A stretch of DNA of 45,458 bases from Arthrobacter sp. AL12 (GCF_029960645.1 NZ_JASBQY010000003.1:65754-111211), one strand, 5' to 3'. Counted from the first letter of the stretch, positions 7,403 through 16,139 are shown. A program made the numbers and translations. The notes: generated by a model not told the origin, from the letters alone.

Positions 7403-8626
7403 CTAATGGGGGCGCGCCGCCAGGGCAGCGGCCAGCGCCGTGGCCGAGCTGGTGCTGCTGTTGATCCGCCAGTCGGTTTCCTTGTTGAAGTTGAACCAGA
7501 CTACGGCCGTGACGTCGGCCTGCGCCGCGAGGTAGCTGATCAGCGCCGTGTTCCAGTCCGCTTTGGATCCGCCGTGTTCCGCCGATGACGTTTCCGCGAT
7601 GAGCACCTGTTTGCCGGGCGCGAGCCGTCTCAGTTCGGCGAGCCCCGGGCCGAAGAGCTCCGCCGGGGCGATCCAGCTGCTCCAGGCCGCCGACGTGCCC
7701 CAGTTGTACCCGTCGAGCGCCACCGCGTCCACGTACCCGGGTCCGGGGTACAAGCCGTCGAGCGGTGTTGACCCCCAGTAGGGGACGTTGGGGTTCCAGA
7801 CCCAGGTGATGTTGGTGGCGCCGGTGCCGGCGACGACGTCGTGCACGTGCCGCCACGCGGCGGCGTAGTCACCGGGTCCGTTGCCGTTGATGCTTTCGGC
7901 CCACGGGTACCAGTTGCCGTTCATCTCGTGCCCGAAGCGCAGCATCACCGGGTGCCCCCAGGACGCCAGGGCCGCGCCCCACTGCCGCAGGTAGGGGTCG
8001 AAGTCTCCGGCGGTGATGCGGTCGAGGGCATAGGCGGGCTGCTCGGTTCCGCCGCCCCACGCCCAGGGCTCCCACGTCAGCAGGGTCGTGGCGCCGCGGC
8101 TGCGGGCGGCGTCCAGTTCCGGAACGGGCGGGGCCTGGTTGAAGTCCTTGTAGGACAAGATGACGGAGGGCGCCTCGCCGGCGAGGGACGCGGCCTGGTC
8201 CAGTTCCGCGGAGGCCAGCGGCCCGCCCGGGGTGCCGACGCCGAAGCGCAGCGGCGAGCTGCTGATGGCCGGAGTCGGCGGCGGCGGTGCGGGGGCGGCG
8301 ACGACGGTGAAGACCGCCGACGCCGGGACGGTGCCGGCGGTGGCCTGGACGTCAACGACCGGTTGGGTCGTTTGCGGGATGACGAGGGTGGCCGTGAAGT
8401 ATCCGGAGGCGCTCACCTTGAACGCGGCGGTGCCGGTGCCGGCGGTGAGGGTTCCGGAGCTCTTCTTGGGGAAACCGGTGCCGGTGGCGGTAACCGTGGT
8501 TCCCGCCGGGCCCTGAGCGGGACTGAGGCTGATGTTCGCGGTTGCCGCCTGCGCGGGCACGGCTGCCAGCGACAGGCTCAGGACCACCAGTGCGAGGACG
8601 CAGGCCAGGCTTCTTATCGGCTTCAA
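7403..8626 (-). CDS. secreted GH26-like glycoside hydrolase with an N-terminal Ig-like domain
   Basis: A 407-residue exported protein. A Sec signal peptide (about 1-27, ending VPAQA) precedes an IPT/Ig-like domain (30-110), a Pro-rich linker and a GH26-type (beta/alpha)8 barrel (125-407). E234 in RFGHEMNGNWYPW is the expected acid/base and E345 in LIAETSS the expected nucleophile. GH26 enzymes are mostly beta-mannanases; related secreted proteins cut other beta-glycans, so the substrate is open. I chose the TTG at 8626, with GAGGAG just upstream, because it opens the signal peptide. It lies on the same strand just downstream of the polysaccharide-synthase operon, so it may trim that polymer. 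Confidence 0.85.
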   Translation of the reverse strand: MKPIRSLACVLALVVLSLSLAAVPAQAATANISLSPAQGPAGTTVTATGTGFPKKSSGTLTAGTGTAAFKVSASGYFTATLVIPQTTQPVVDVQATAGTVPASAVFTVVAAPAPPPPTPAISSSPLRFGVGTPGGPLASAELDQAASLAGEAPSVILSYKDFNQAPPVPELDAARSRGATTLLTWEPWAWGGGTEQPAYALDRITAGDFDPYLRQWGAALASWGHPVMLRFGHEMNGNWYPWAESINGNGPGDYAAAWRHVHDVVAGTGATNITWVWNPNVPYWGSTPLDGLYPGPGYVDAVALDGYNWGTSAAWSSWIAPAELFGPGLAELRRLAPGKQVLIAETSSAEHGGSKADWNTALISYLAAQADVTAVVWFNFNKETDWRINSSTSSATALAAALAARPH

Positions 8627-8777
8627 AGGAACTCCTCGGCCGGACGCCGGGTGCGGCGGGGCGTCGTGACGGTACCCGGCCCCCACCGGAAGCCGTAACC
8701 TCCAGTGTCCGCTACGGCCGGCCCGGTGAGAGGCTAAAACGACGCAGGACAACCCGAGGAAAGCCCAAGGATTCCGT

Positions 8778-9206
8778 TCAGTCGTGCAGCGGGGACTTGG
8801 ACAGGATCCAGGTGTTCGTCCCGTCCTGGCGCTTGAACGTCACAGTGGTGACGAGGGCGCGGATGAGGGCGAGGCCGCGCCCGGATTCCGCCTCGCCGTC
8901 GGGCATCGCCGGATCTGTGTCGATCGGGTCAGGGGACGCTGCGCCGAAGGCGCTGACCCGGGCCTCCAGCCTGACGGGCGTGACGCTGATGTCGACCCCG
9001 ATTTCCACCGGCATCGTGGATTCGGGAACGGCATGCTGCACCACGTTGCTGGCAGCTTCGATGACGGCCGTGGCGAACGTCATCCGGTCCATGTCCGGAA
9101 CGAAGGAAGCGTCCTCCCACAGGCCGTCCAGCTCGGTGTGCACGGCCTCGATGGCTTCCGGAAGTGCCATCTGGCGCAGCGTCCGCCGGGCGAGGACGTC
9201 AGTCAT
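8778..9206 (-). CDS. RsbW-like anti-sigma regulatory factor (HATPase)
   Basis: A 142-residue GHKL-type ATP-binding protein of the RsbW/SpoIIAB group, which phosphorylates a STAS partner and sequesters a target, usually a sigma factor. The N-box is FATAVIEAASNVVQHA (E50, N54) and the ATP-lid glycine motif is GRGLALI (109-115). The Asp of the usual DxG box is not evident (VSAFGAAS near 84-91), so nucleotide binding may be altered. The ATG overlaps the STAS stop codon by 8 bp, indicating translational coupling. No sigma factor gene lies in this window. Confidence 0.85.
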   Translation of the reverse strand: MTDVLARRTLRQMALPEAIEAVHTELDGLWEDASFVPDMDRMTFATAVIEAASNVVQHAVPESTMPVEIGVDISVTPVRLEARVSAFGAASPDPIDTDPAMPDGEAESGRGLALIRALVTTVTFKRQDGTNTWILSKSPLHD

Positions 9207-9531
9207 CGCCGAAAGCCTCAGCTGCGGAGGAGTACGAGGTCAGGACTTTGTCCATGCTGGTCAGACCCAGCACCATCTGGACCTGCGGCTGGACTCTCGC
9301 GATCCGTAGGTCGCCGCCGGCCTGCCGCGCGGCCTTGAGGCATCCGATGAGGGCTCCGAGTCCGGAGGAGTCCATGAAGGCCGTCTCCTCCAGGTTGATC
9401 ACGATCCGCGAGGTACCGGCCGCGACAACTTCCGCCACCAGTTCCCGCAGTTTCGGCGCCGACACCATGTTCAGCCGGCCGGCGGCCGTTATCTCGGCGT
9501 AGCTGTCTTTCACTTCATAGCTCAGGTCCAC
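9199..9531 (-). CDS. STAS-domain anti-sigma factor antagonist
   Basis: A 110-residue single STAS domain of the RsbV/SpoIIAA type. The phosphorylation site is in FMDSSGLGALIGCLK (S55/S56). When dephosphorylated by a PP2C phosphatase it should bind the RsbW-like kinase encoded next. I chose the GTG at 9531, with AAAGG upstream. The start overlaps the end of the glycosyltransferase gene by 17 bp and the stop overlaps the kinase start by 8 bp, so the three are co-translated. Direct regulation of the glycosyltransferase is an inference from gene order. Confidence 0.9.
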   Translation of the reverse strand: MDLSYEVKDSYAEITAAGRLNMVSAPKLRELVAEVVAAGTSRIVINLEETAFMDSSGLGALIGCLKAARQAGGDLRIARVQPQVQMVLGLTSMDKVLTSYSSAAEAFGDD

Positions 9532-11512
9532 GGATGGCCCTTTCTTTGGATGACTCGGTGCTGCTGTGGGTCGCATCGTCGGATTCGCCGCCCGGGTATC
9601 CGCGGTACAGGACGGCCCGGACCAGGATGCTCATGACGACGAGGTCAAACACCACCCAGAGTACGTTGACGAGGGTGCCGATCGGTTCGGACATTCCGGC
9701 CGCGAGCCGGCCAATCCCAACCACCGCGGCGATGACCAGCAGGATGGAGACGGCAAGCTGGGGCCGGATCAGGCTCCACCGCGGTCCGCCGGACTGCCGG
9801 TCCTTGGGGGTGACGGCGAAGCCCAGGGGCCGTCCCAGCCAGACGTTCCGGGCCGCCGTCGTGCAGGCCTTGATCCAGGTCGGGAACAAAGCCAGGCTGT
9901 ACTGCTGCCCGCGCCAGGTGGGGATGCCCTTCCCGGCAATGGCAAAGAGGAGCTGGTTCACCACCATGAACGGGATGAACCTCAGGAAGAAATCCGCGCT
10001 GAGGCTGGTGACGGGCAGGACGCCTAAGACCAGATAGACGATCGGCGCGGCGAAGTAGACGACGGCGGCGAAGCCGCTGAGGTAAGTCCACATGGTCGCG
10101 AAGTACATCAGCCGCTGGCCGAGCTTAAGCCCCCGCTGGACCAGCGGGTTCTCCCGCAGGAACACCTGCATGGTGCCCTGGGCCCAGCGAAGACGCTGGG
10201 TCAGCATGGTGCCGATGTCCTCCGGTGCCAGCCCGTACGCCAGGACCTCGTGGTGGTACACACTCTGCCAGCCCATGGCGTGGAGCCGCATGGCCGTGGC
10301 CATGTCCTCGGTCACGGAGATGGTGGCCAGCGGCATGACCGGCTGCGCCTCGTCGGCGCGTTCCACCGACAACGCGTCCAGCACCGCCTGGACGGACTCG
10401 ATCGCCCCGAGCGGGGACCAGTCACGGGACGCCATCCGCTGCACCGCGTCGTCGGTCACCACAGGCACGCCCGCGGCGCCGACCTCCACCGGGGACATCG
10501 CTGCGATCTCCTCGAGGTCGGCCTGCAGGGCGGACACATCGGCCAGCACCAGCGACTGGACCGCCAGGTCCACCCGCCGCCGCGCCCGGTAGGTGATCTC
10601 GCTGAGCGACTCGCCGGCGTCGAGCCGGCGGCGGGCCTCCTGCGTGGCCGCTTCGACTTCGTCGAGGGTCTGCTGCAGGAGGGGGGACTCGCTGGAGGCC
10701 GCCTTGGAGGCCTTGCGGATGGCGGAGTGGGAGGCGCCGAGGGCGCGCCGGATGCTCTTTTCCGTTTCCTTGACGTAGCCAACCAGCCCCAGCTGCATCA
10801 GGGCCTCGCGCCGGAGGACGGCGTTGGAGCCGCAGAAGAAGGCGGCATTCCAGCCGTCCTTGCCCTGCTGGATCGGGCCGTAGAACAACGGCGCCTGGCT
10901 GCCCAGGGGATCATCCGCCGGGACGTTGCTGAAGTACTGGGGCGTCTGCACGAGGGCGACCCTGCGGTTGTTGAAATAGCCCAGCGTGTTGTCCAGGATG
11001 TCCGGCTCGGGGATCTGGTCCGCGTCCAGGATGAGCAGGAACTCGCCGGCGGTCATCATCAGGGCGTTGTTCAGGTTCCCGGCCTTGGCGTGCCGGGGCA
11101 TCCCGCTCCACGCCGCACTTCGCGTCACGTACCCCAGCCCGTGCGCGGCGGCCAGCTCCCGGAGTTCCGCCCGGTCACCGTCGTCCAGGATCCACGTGCT
11201 GTGCGGATGCCGGATCTTCTGGGCGGCCAGCGCCGTCGTCATCACCAGGTCCAGCGGCTCGTTGAACGTCGTGATGAAAACGTCGACGGTGGCGTCCGCG
11301 GGCGCCGGTGCCGGCGGTGTGCGGGTCTTGAGCCGCCAGACCGTCATCCCGAAGAGCATCACGTCGATCAGGCTGTACGTTTCAGCGATGACGAGGGGCA
11401 CGGCGATCCACCAGGCGTCCCAGTTCAGCGACGCCAGCCAGCGCCAGGCAACGTAGTTGACCCCGGTCAGCACCGTCAGGACCACGACAAGCCGGACCCA
11501 GAAGGGCCTCAT
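9515..11512 (-). CDS. membrane GT2 polysaccharide synthase (cellulose synthase-like)
   Basis: A 665-residue processive family-2 glycosyltransferase. Two N-terminal membrane segments (about 7-27, 36-58) precede the catalytic domain: FITTFNEP (79), LDDGD (109-113), DAD (163-165), GSNAVLRRE (228-236), TED (401-403) and QRLRW (439-443), followed by about five membrane segments. The polymer made is unknown. Between GSN and TED there is a charged, helical insertion of about 150 residues (243-395) not expected in cellulose synthases. There is no C-terminal PilZ domain, so cyclic di-GMP control of the BcsA type is unlikely. It overlaps the phosphatase upstream (4 bp) and STAS downstream (17 bp). Confidence 0.9.
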   Translation of the reverse strand: MRPFWVRLVVVLTVLTGVNYVAWRWLASLNWDAWWIAVPLVIAETYSLIDVMLFGMTVWRLKTRTPPAPAPADATVDVFITTFNEPLDLVMTTALAAQKIRHPHSTWILDDGDRAELRELAAAHGLGYVTRSAAWSGMPRHAKAGNLNNALMMTAGEFLLILDADQIPEPDILDNTLGYFNNRRVALVQTPQYFSNVPADDPLGSQAPLFYGPIQQGKDGWNAAFFCGSNAVLRREALMQLGLVGYVKETEKSIRRALGASHSAIRKASKAASSESPLLQQTLDEVEAATQEARRRLDAGESLSEITYRARRRVDLAVQSLVLADVSALQADLEEIAAMSPVEVGAAGVPVVTDDAVQRMASRDWSPLGAIESVQAVLDALSVERADEAQPVMPLATISVTEDMATAMRLHAMGWQSVYHHEVLAYGLAPEDIGTMLTQRLRWAQGTMQVFLRENPLVQRGLKLGQRLMYFATMWTYLSGFAAVVYFAAPIVYLVLGVLPVTSLSADFFLRFIPFMVVNQLLFAIAGKGIPTWRGQQYSLALFPTWIKACTTAARNVWLGRPLGFAVTPKDRQSGGPRWSLIRPQLAVSILLVIAAVVGIGRLAAGMSEPIGTLVNVLWVVFDLVVMSILVRAVLYRGYPGGESDDATHSSTESSKERAIRGPEL

Positions 11513-12855
11513 CGGGTTGCTCCGGCGTGAGGGTTCATGCCGCTCTGGTCATCGCGCCGGACGGCCAGGATGGTGACGTCGTCGGGGTTGGAGGTTCCCT
11601 GTGCCCGCCGGCGCACGGCGTCCACGAGCTCCTCCGCGGACCCCGCGCAGACGGCGAGCCTTCCAATCTCGTCAACCGCGGCGAGTGTTCCGTCATAGAG
11701 GTCCAGGACGCCGTCGCTGAAGCTGACGATCATGTCCCCGGGGCCCAGCCGTGTTTGCAGGGATTCCCAGCGGGTGTCGGGGAGCAGGCCGACCGGGAAG
11801 TTGTCCGAGGCGAGCCTCTCCCAGGTGCCCGCGGCCCGGACCACCAGGGTCAGGCCGTGGCCGGCGTCCGCGAACAGGATCCGCCCGTCGGAGGCCCGGA
11901 GCCGGGCGTGGAACAGTGTGGCGAAGGTCCCTGCCTGGCTCAGGTCAGTGGCGAGGCAGTCCTGCGTGAGGGTCAGGGCTGTCGCGGGGTCACCGCTGTT
12001 TCGGGCGCTGCGGATGACCGCCCGCGTGGTGGCGGCGATCATGCCGGCGCCGGCTCCCTTGCCCATAACGTCGCCGAGGGTGAACCCGAGCCCCTCCTCG
12101 ATGAGGTACCAGTCAAAGAAGTCCCCTCCCACGGCGGCGGAGGGGATGCAGGCGCCGGCGGTCTGGTAGCCGGGGAGCGGAGCGGCGTTCTTCGGCAGCA
12201 GGAAGCGTTGGATCTGGGCGGCCCGGCTGAGTTCGGCAGTGGCCGCCGCCGCCTGCTCGCGGGCGGTGTGGAGACGGCGTCGTGCCCGTTGCGCCAACTC
12301 GTTGACCACAAGGGCGCCCAGGACAAAGATCATCGTGCTGAACAGCCCGCGGAAGAGCTCATTGGGGTTCGCATCGATACTCGACCCGAGAGCGAATGGG
12401 ACCATGATGGCAACCGTCGCGCCCGCCGCCGCGTAGGCCACGTGGCGCCGGCCCTGCATGGCAGCGAACCAGAGGACTGGCAGCAGGACAATCGAGGCAT
12501 AGATGGAGTGGCTTTCTCCCGTGCCGTGCCGCAGCGCTCCGGCCGCCAGGAAATCCAGGCAAGGCACGATGATCGCAAAGCGTGCCAGCTCTGGTTTCGT
12601 TGCCACTGCGGCCAAACCGGTGGCTGCCGCCGTCAGCACCGCCCCGGCTGCCAGTGCCGTCCAGTCGCTCACCGTCAGGGTCGCGATCGCACTGCTCATG
12701 GCCGCGGCGACGACAAAGAACAGCAAGAACGGCAGCTGCTTACGCAGCGGTGACAGCTCGTCCACGCCCGTCAAGAGTGACGGAATCTGGTTCCGCAGCC
12801 TTGGTTGCTCGTCCGCACCCGTCACGACGGCTTCCCGTGTTGCCGTTGCCGCCAC
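11509..12855 (-). CDS. membrane PP2C/SpoIIE phosphatase (RsbU-like)
   Basis: A serine phosphatase of about 448 residues. An N-terminal region with several hydrophobic segments (roughly residues 35-185) is followed by a coiled linker and a SpoIIE domain with AAVGGDFFDW, FTLGDVMGKGAGAG and FADAGHG metal-site motifs. It would dephosphorylate the STAS protein of this operon in response to a membrane signal. The start is uncertain: the frame opens with a TTG at 12924, and I prefer the GTG at 12855 after GGGGAG, though a GTG further in is possible. It overlaps the glycosyltransferase by 4 bp (ATGA). Confidence 0.87.
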   Translation of the reverse strand: MAATATREAVVTGADEQPRLRNQIPSLLTGVDELSPLRKQLPFLLFFVVAAAMSSAIATLTVSDWTALAAGAVLTAAATGLAAVATKPELARFAIIVPCLDFLAAGALRHGTGESHSIYASIVLLPVLWFAAMQGRRHVAYAAAGATVAIMVPFALGSSIDANPNELFRGLFSTMIFVLGALVVNELAQRARRRLHTAREQAAAATAELSRAAQIQRFLLPKNAAPLPGYQTAGACIPSAAVGGDFFDWYLIEEGLGFTLGDVMGKGAGAGMIAATTRAVIRSARNSGDPATALTLTQDCLATDLSQAGTFATLFHARLRASDGRILFADAGHGLTLVVRAAGTWERLASDNFPVGLLPDTRWESLQTRLGPGDMIVSFSDGVLDLYDGTLAAVDEIGRLAVCAGSAEELVDAVRRRAQGTSNPDDVTILAVRRDDQSGMNPHAGATR

Positions 12856-12966
12856 TGACTCCCCTATACGTAGACTTCCCCAGCTCTTGTCCCCATGAAT
12901 CCTACCGAGGCTTTTAGGGTGCAAACTCCGGTCCGACGCCGGCCCGCCCCGGACCGGCGTCGGAGC

Positions 12967-14181
12967 TTAGATTCGCACCGGGCCGCGCTGGAAAAGGACC
13001 GCCGTGATGTCGTCCAGGACCACGGATTTCCCTCGTCGGTCGCACAGTGTCTTGACGGCCGTGTCCGCGTCCTCCTGCGTCCGGCAATCCTTCATGGCGG
13101 TGGAGAGGCGGCCGAGGTCGCCGCCGTGGAGGTCGAGGAGGCCGTCGGTGGGAATCAGGACTGCGTCTCCGGGGGAGAGCGCGAAGCGGCGCTCGGTCCA
13201 GGTCGCGCCGGGGACCAGCCCCAGCGGCGGGCCGGTGGGGGGCAGGCGCTCGACGGTGCTGTCGGCGCGCAGGATGTGCGTCAATCCCTGTCCGGCGTCC
13301 GCATAGAGGCCGGCGCCGGTTGCCGGGTCGATCACGGCGTGGAAGACGGAGGCGAAGGACCCGGCGCGGGCCAGGGTCCCGTCAAGGCGGTCCGACACGT
13401 CCCGGAGGAGGCGGGACGGGTCCGCGTCCCAGCCGGCGTCGGCGAAGGCGGAACGCGCCGCCCCCGCCACGAGCCCGGGACCGACGCCCTTGCCCATGGC
13501 GTCGCCGACAGTCATGCGGAAGTGCCCGGACTCTGTGGTGCCGAGGTCGTAGAAGTCCCCGCTGAGCCCGAAGGCGGGATAGAAACAGACTCCCAGGGAG
13601 TAACCGGCCGGGGCCGGTGGAGTGACCGGCAGGAGCGCTCTTTGGGTGCGGGCTCCCTGGTCGATGTCCCATGACAGGTTCATCTCACGCTGGATGATTT
13701 GGGTCAGATCCTCAAGGATCCTCCGCTGTCCCGCACCGAAGGACCTCGGCGACTGGTCGCTGATGCAGAACGTCCCGACATGGGTGCCGCCCGGCCCGGT
13801 GAGGGGGTGGCCCGCATAGAACTTGATGTGGGGGCTGCCCGTCACGAGCGGGTTGTGCCGGAAACGTTCGTCGGTGAGGGCGTTCTCCACGATCAAGGTT
13901 TCGGAGGACTTGAGCGTCTCGGTGCAGAACGAGTCGCTCCGGTCCGATTCGCGGGACAGCGGACCCACAAACGATTTCAGGTACTGGCGGTTCTCGGCGA
14001 TCAGCGACACGCTGGCGGCGCTGACCCCGAACAGGCTCTGCGCCAAGCGCGTGATCCGGTCGAAGCGCTCCTCGGAAGGTGTGTCCAGCAGGCGGGTCCT
14101 GGACAGGTCTTCCAGCCGTGCCCATTCGGGGGCGGTTGGACCCCGAAGGCTGCTGGGGGATGGGTGTTCCGTGTTTGTCAT
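12967..14181 (-). CDS. GAF-SpoIIE serine phosphatase
   Basis: A 404-residue soluble protein. An N-terminal GAF domain (about 20-165) of the type containing SLIAENRQYLKSFVG and RDSFCTETL-like segments is followed by a PP2C/SpoIIE domain with GLSGDFYDL, GDAMGKGVGPG and YADAGQG. It should sense a small molecule or redox state and dephosphorylate a STAS partner. GGAGG lies four bases before the ATG at 14181; upstream in-frame starts lack this. It precedes the four-gene operon by about 110 bp on the same strand and is plausibly a second input to the same switch. Confidence 0.88.
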   Translation of the reverse strand: MTNTEHPSPSSLRGPTAPEWARLEDLSRTRLLDTPSEERFDRITRLAQSLFGVSAASVSLIAENRQYLKSFVGPLSRESDRSDSFCTETLKSSETLIVENALTDERFRHNPLVTGSPHIKFYAGHPLTGPGGTHVGTFCISDQSPRSFGAGQRRILEDLTQIIQREMNLSWDIDQGARTQRALLPVTPPAPAGYSLGVCFYPAFGLSGDFYDLGTTESGHFRMTVGDAMGKGVGPGLVAGAARSAFADAGWDADPSRLLRDVSDRLDGTLARAGSFASVFHAVIDPATGAGLYADAGQGLTHILRADSTVERLPPTGPPLGLVPGATWTERRFALSPGDAVLIPTDGLLDLHGGDLGRLSTAMKDCRTQEDADTAVKTLCDRRGKSVVLDDITAVLFQRGPVRI

Positions 14182-14436
14182 TCGTCCTCCAACTTTGAAG
14201 GGGAGCACCCGCCACGGACATACTCGTCGGGATAGCCGGGTCATCCCGAAGCCACGCCGGGCGCTCAACCTCGAATGAGCTTACCGCCCATCGCAGGGGA
14301 GCAGAGATGTGTCGTCCTGGGTTGCGCGGATCGGACCGGGGCCGACGTCGGGAAAAGGGGCACGCCGGAGGGAATACTTGCACCACGCCGGCGGCGGCGA
14401 CAGCGCCTGGCGGAAAACCGGGCCAGCGCTCCCGCT

Positions 14437-14987
14437 TCAGACCAGAATGGTCCCGACTGCCCAGAGGCCAGCGACGGCGCCGACGATGATGGCCGGTCGG
14501 TTCCAGGTGGAGACCACCGCCGTTGCCGGGCCGGGCAGGGCCGAGGTACGGCCATCCTGCCGGGCCCTGACGACGGCGGCCCGGCCCGTTCTCGTCGGTG
14601 TGCTCCAACTGCCGAACCGTCGGCCTTCTGCACTGGTCGCCACCGGGTGGCGCACCTGGACGTCGTAGACGGCCGGGTACGGGATCCGGTGGCTGCGAAG
14701 CGGATTGACCAGTTCATTGCCGTTCGTCAGGGTGCGGACGCACGGCCGCCACAGCGTGCAGTAGATGAGCGACGAAGCCAGCAAATGCCACGGCGCGGCT
14801 GCGACGCCGTCCCTCGTCTCCCCGACCAGCAGCAGGGGCCCAGGGACGCTCCAACCCCGAGCCAGCCGAGGACGGCGAGCGGATGAGCGGACGCCGACCT
14901 GTGTGTGGTCAACAGCGGCGACCATCTCGCAGCCCCGCCTGAACGGCCGGTGCGCCGGTTCTGCGAGTTGTTGTGCGTTGTCCCCAA
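14437..14987 (-). pseudogene. frameshifted PH-domain membrane protein remnant
   Basis: Two overlapping minus-strand frames together resemble a small actinobacterial PH-domain membrane protein. One frame gives the N-terminal membrane helix (SASAHPLAVLGWLGVGASL). The other gives the second helix, the PH start (TNGNELVNPLRSHRIPYPAV) and a C-terminal helix (RPAIIVGAVAGLWAVGTILV). A one-base shift near 14845-14860 separates them, and the middle of the PH domain is shorter than expected. No clear start codon fits an intact product. I regard it as decayed, from recognition of the family rather than an alignment. The stretch 14182-14436 holds nothing I can support. Confidence 0.5.
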
Positions 14988-15305
14988 TTGGTCCCCCGCG
15001 TCTCATCCGGCCGTCGTTGTGTCCGAGCAACGTACCGCACTCTTGCCTCGCTGCGGGCGTCCAGCCCGTTCGTTTGGACTCACCCGAAAGGGATGATGCG
15101 GCCACCCCGCCGCGGGCGCTGTAGTGGTCCGTAGGAGTCTGGAAGCTTCAAAGGGATGCGAGCCAAGGGACTCCGGTCCAGTGCTGGACCGGCCGCCGAC
15201 TCGCCCACGGGATCACCCGATGCGGGTGGTGACGCTCCGGCAGACGACGTCCACACTAAGACGAGCGTGCCGGACGGGCGCTCCAATCAGAACGGAGGAA
15301 AGCCA
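14988..15305. other. gene-free stretch upstream of the DUF6325 gene
   Basis: No supported gene. GTTTGGACTCACCC followed by GAAAGGGATG (about 15071-15095) loosely resembles an alternative-sigma promoter, but it lies over 200 bp from the next start codon and I do not call it. Confidence 0.4.
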
Positions 15306-15776
15306 GTGACAACCACACCGGAGACTGAGGCCCACGGGCCGGTCGACTTTGTGCTCCTCGAGTTCCCCATGGCAGGACTGACCGGACGGGCGAGTGAAGA
15401 GCTCATAAGGCTCGTGGAGCAGGGTGTGATCCGGCTCTTCGATCTCCTTGTCGTCACGAAGAACGAGGACGGCACGGTCGAGGTGCTCGAGCTCACCGAT
15501 CCCGGCGGTCCCGCCGAGTCGTTCTCCTACTTCGACGGCGCGCAGTCCGGGCTGCTCGGCGAGGAGGAAATTGCCGAAGCAGCAACCGCGATTCTGCCAG
15601 GGTCCCTCGCCGCGCTGATTGTCTACGAAAACATCTGGGCTGCACCCTTCGTAGCGGCCGTGCGTGACAGCGGAGGCGAGCTCGTCGCGAGCACGCGGAT
15701 CCCCGCGCCGGACGTGATGGCAGCGCTCGAGGCCCTTGAGTCCGTCGACGCCGCTCCGCCGGTCGCGGGCGCATAA
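15306..15776 (+). CDS. DUF6325 family protein
   Basis: A 156-residue acidic soluble protein. GPVDFVLLEFP near the start, the GVIRLFDLLVVTKNEDGTVEVLEL block (about 38-61) and YENIWAAPFVAAVRDSGGELVASTRIP (about 106-132) match the DUF6325/DUF1269-like family. Members are small alpha/beta proteins often beside SHOCT-domain genes, with unknown biochemistry. I chose the GTG at 15306 because GGAGG lies seven bases upstream; the frame is open further but with no better start. It is probably cotranscribed with the SHOCT gene 39 bp downstream. Confidence 0.85.
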   Translation: MTTTPETEAHGPVDFVLLEFPMAGLTGRASEELIRLVEQGVIRLFDLLVVTKNEDGTVEVLELTDPGGPAESFSYFDGAQSGLLGEEEIAEAATAILPGSLAALIVYENIWAAPFVAAVRDSGGELVASTRIPAPDVMAALEALESVDAAPPVAGA

Positions 15777-15815
15777 GAACTGGCGCAGACATAGACATAT
15801 GAGAGGAGAAGAATT

Positions 15816-16139
15816 ATGGGACTTCTTGGGGGTATTGCCCGGACTGCGGTAGTTGCAGGGACGGCTTCTGCGGTCAGCGGCCGGGTCCAGCGCAGGCAGG
15901 CTTCGAAGTTCGCCGAAAAGGACGCCGCGACCGCGGCGAAGCAGCAGGAGGCCTACGACGCGCAGATGGGCCAGCAGCAGCAAGCGGCGTACCAGGAGCC
16001 GGCTGCGGCTCCTCCCGCCGCAGGTGGGATCTCCAACGACGCCATCCAGCAGCTTAAAGAGCTCGCGGCCCTGAAGGAGCAGGGGATTCTCACGGAGCAG
16101 GAGTTCGGGGCGCAGAAGGCAAAGATCCTCGGCGGCTAA
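15816..16139 (+). CDS. SHOCT domain protein
   Basis: A 107-residue protein. A short N-terminal Gly/Ala segment and an RRQ-rich helix precede a Gln/Ala linker. The SHOCT domain is at about 75-107: AIQQLKELAALKEQGILTEQEFGAQKAKIL (given here only as its ends, AIQQLKEL and EFGAQKAKIL, with the GILTEQEF turn). SHOCT is a helical hairpin thought to mediate oligomerisation. The ATG has a strong purine-rich Shine-Dalgarno. A terminator follows. Confidence 0.9.
   Translation: MGLLGGIARTAVVAGTASAVSGRVQRRQASKFAEKDAATAAKQQEAYDAQMGQQQQAAYQEPAAAPPAAGGISNDAIQQLKELAALKEQGILTEQEFGAQKAKILGG

Noticed and set aside
15071..15095. alternative-sigma promoter upstream of the DUF6325 gene
   Set aside because: The match is loose and the site is more than 200 bp from the start codon.
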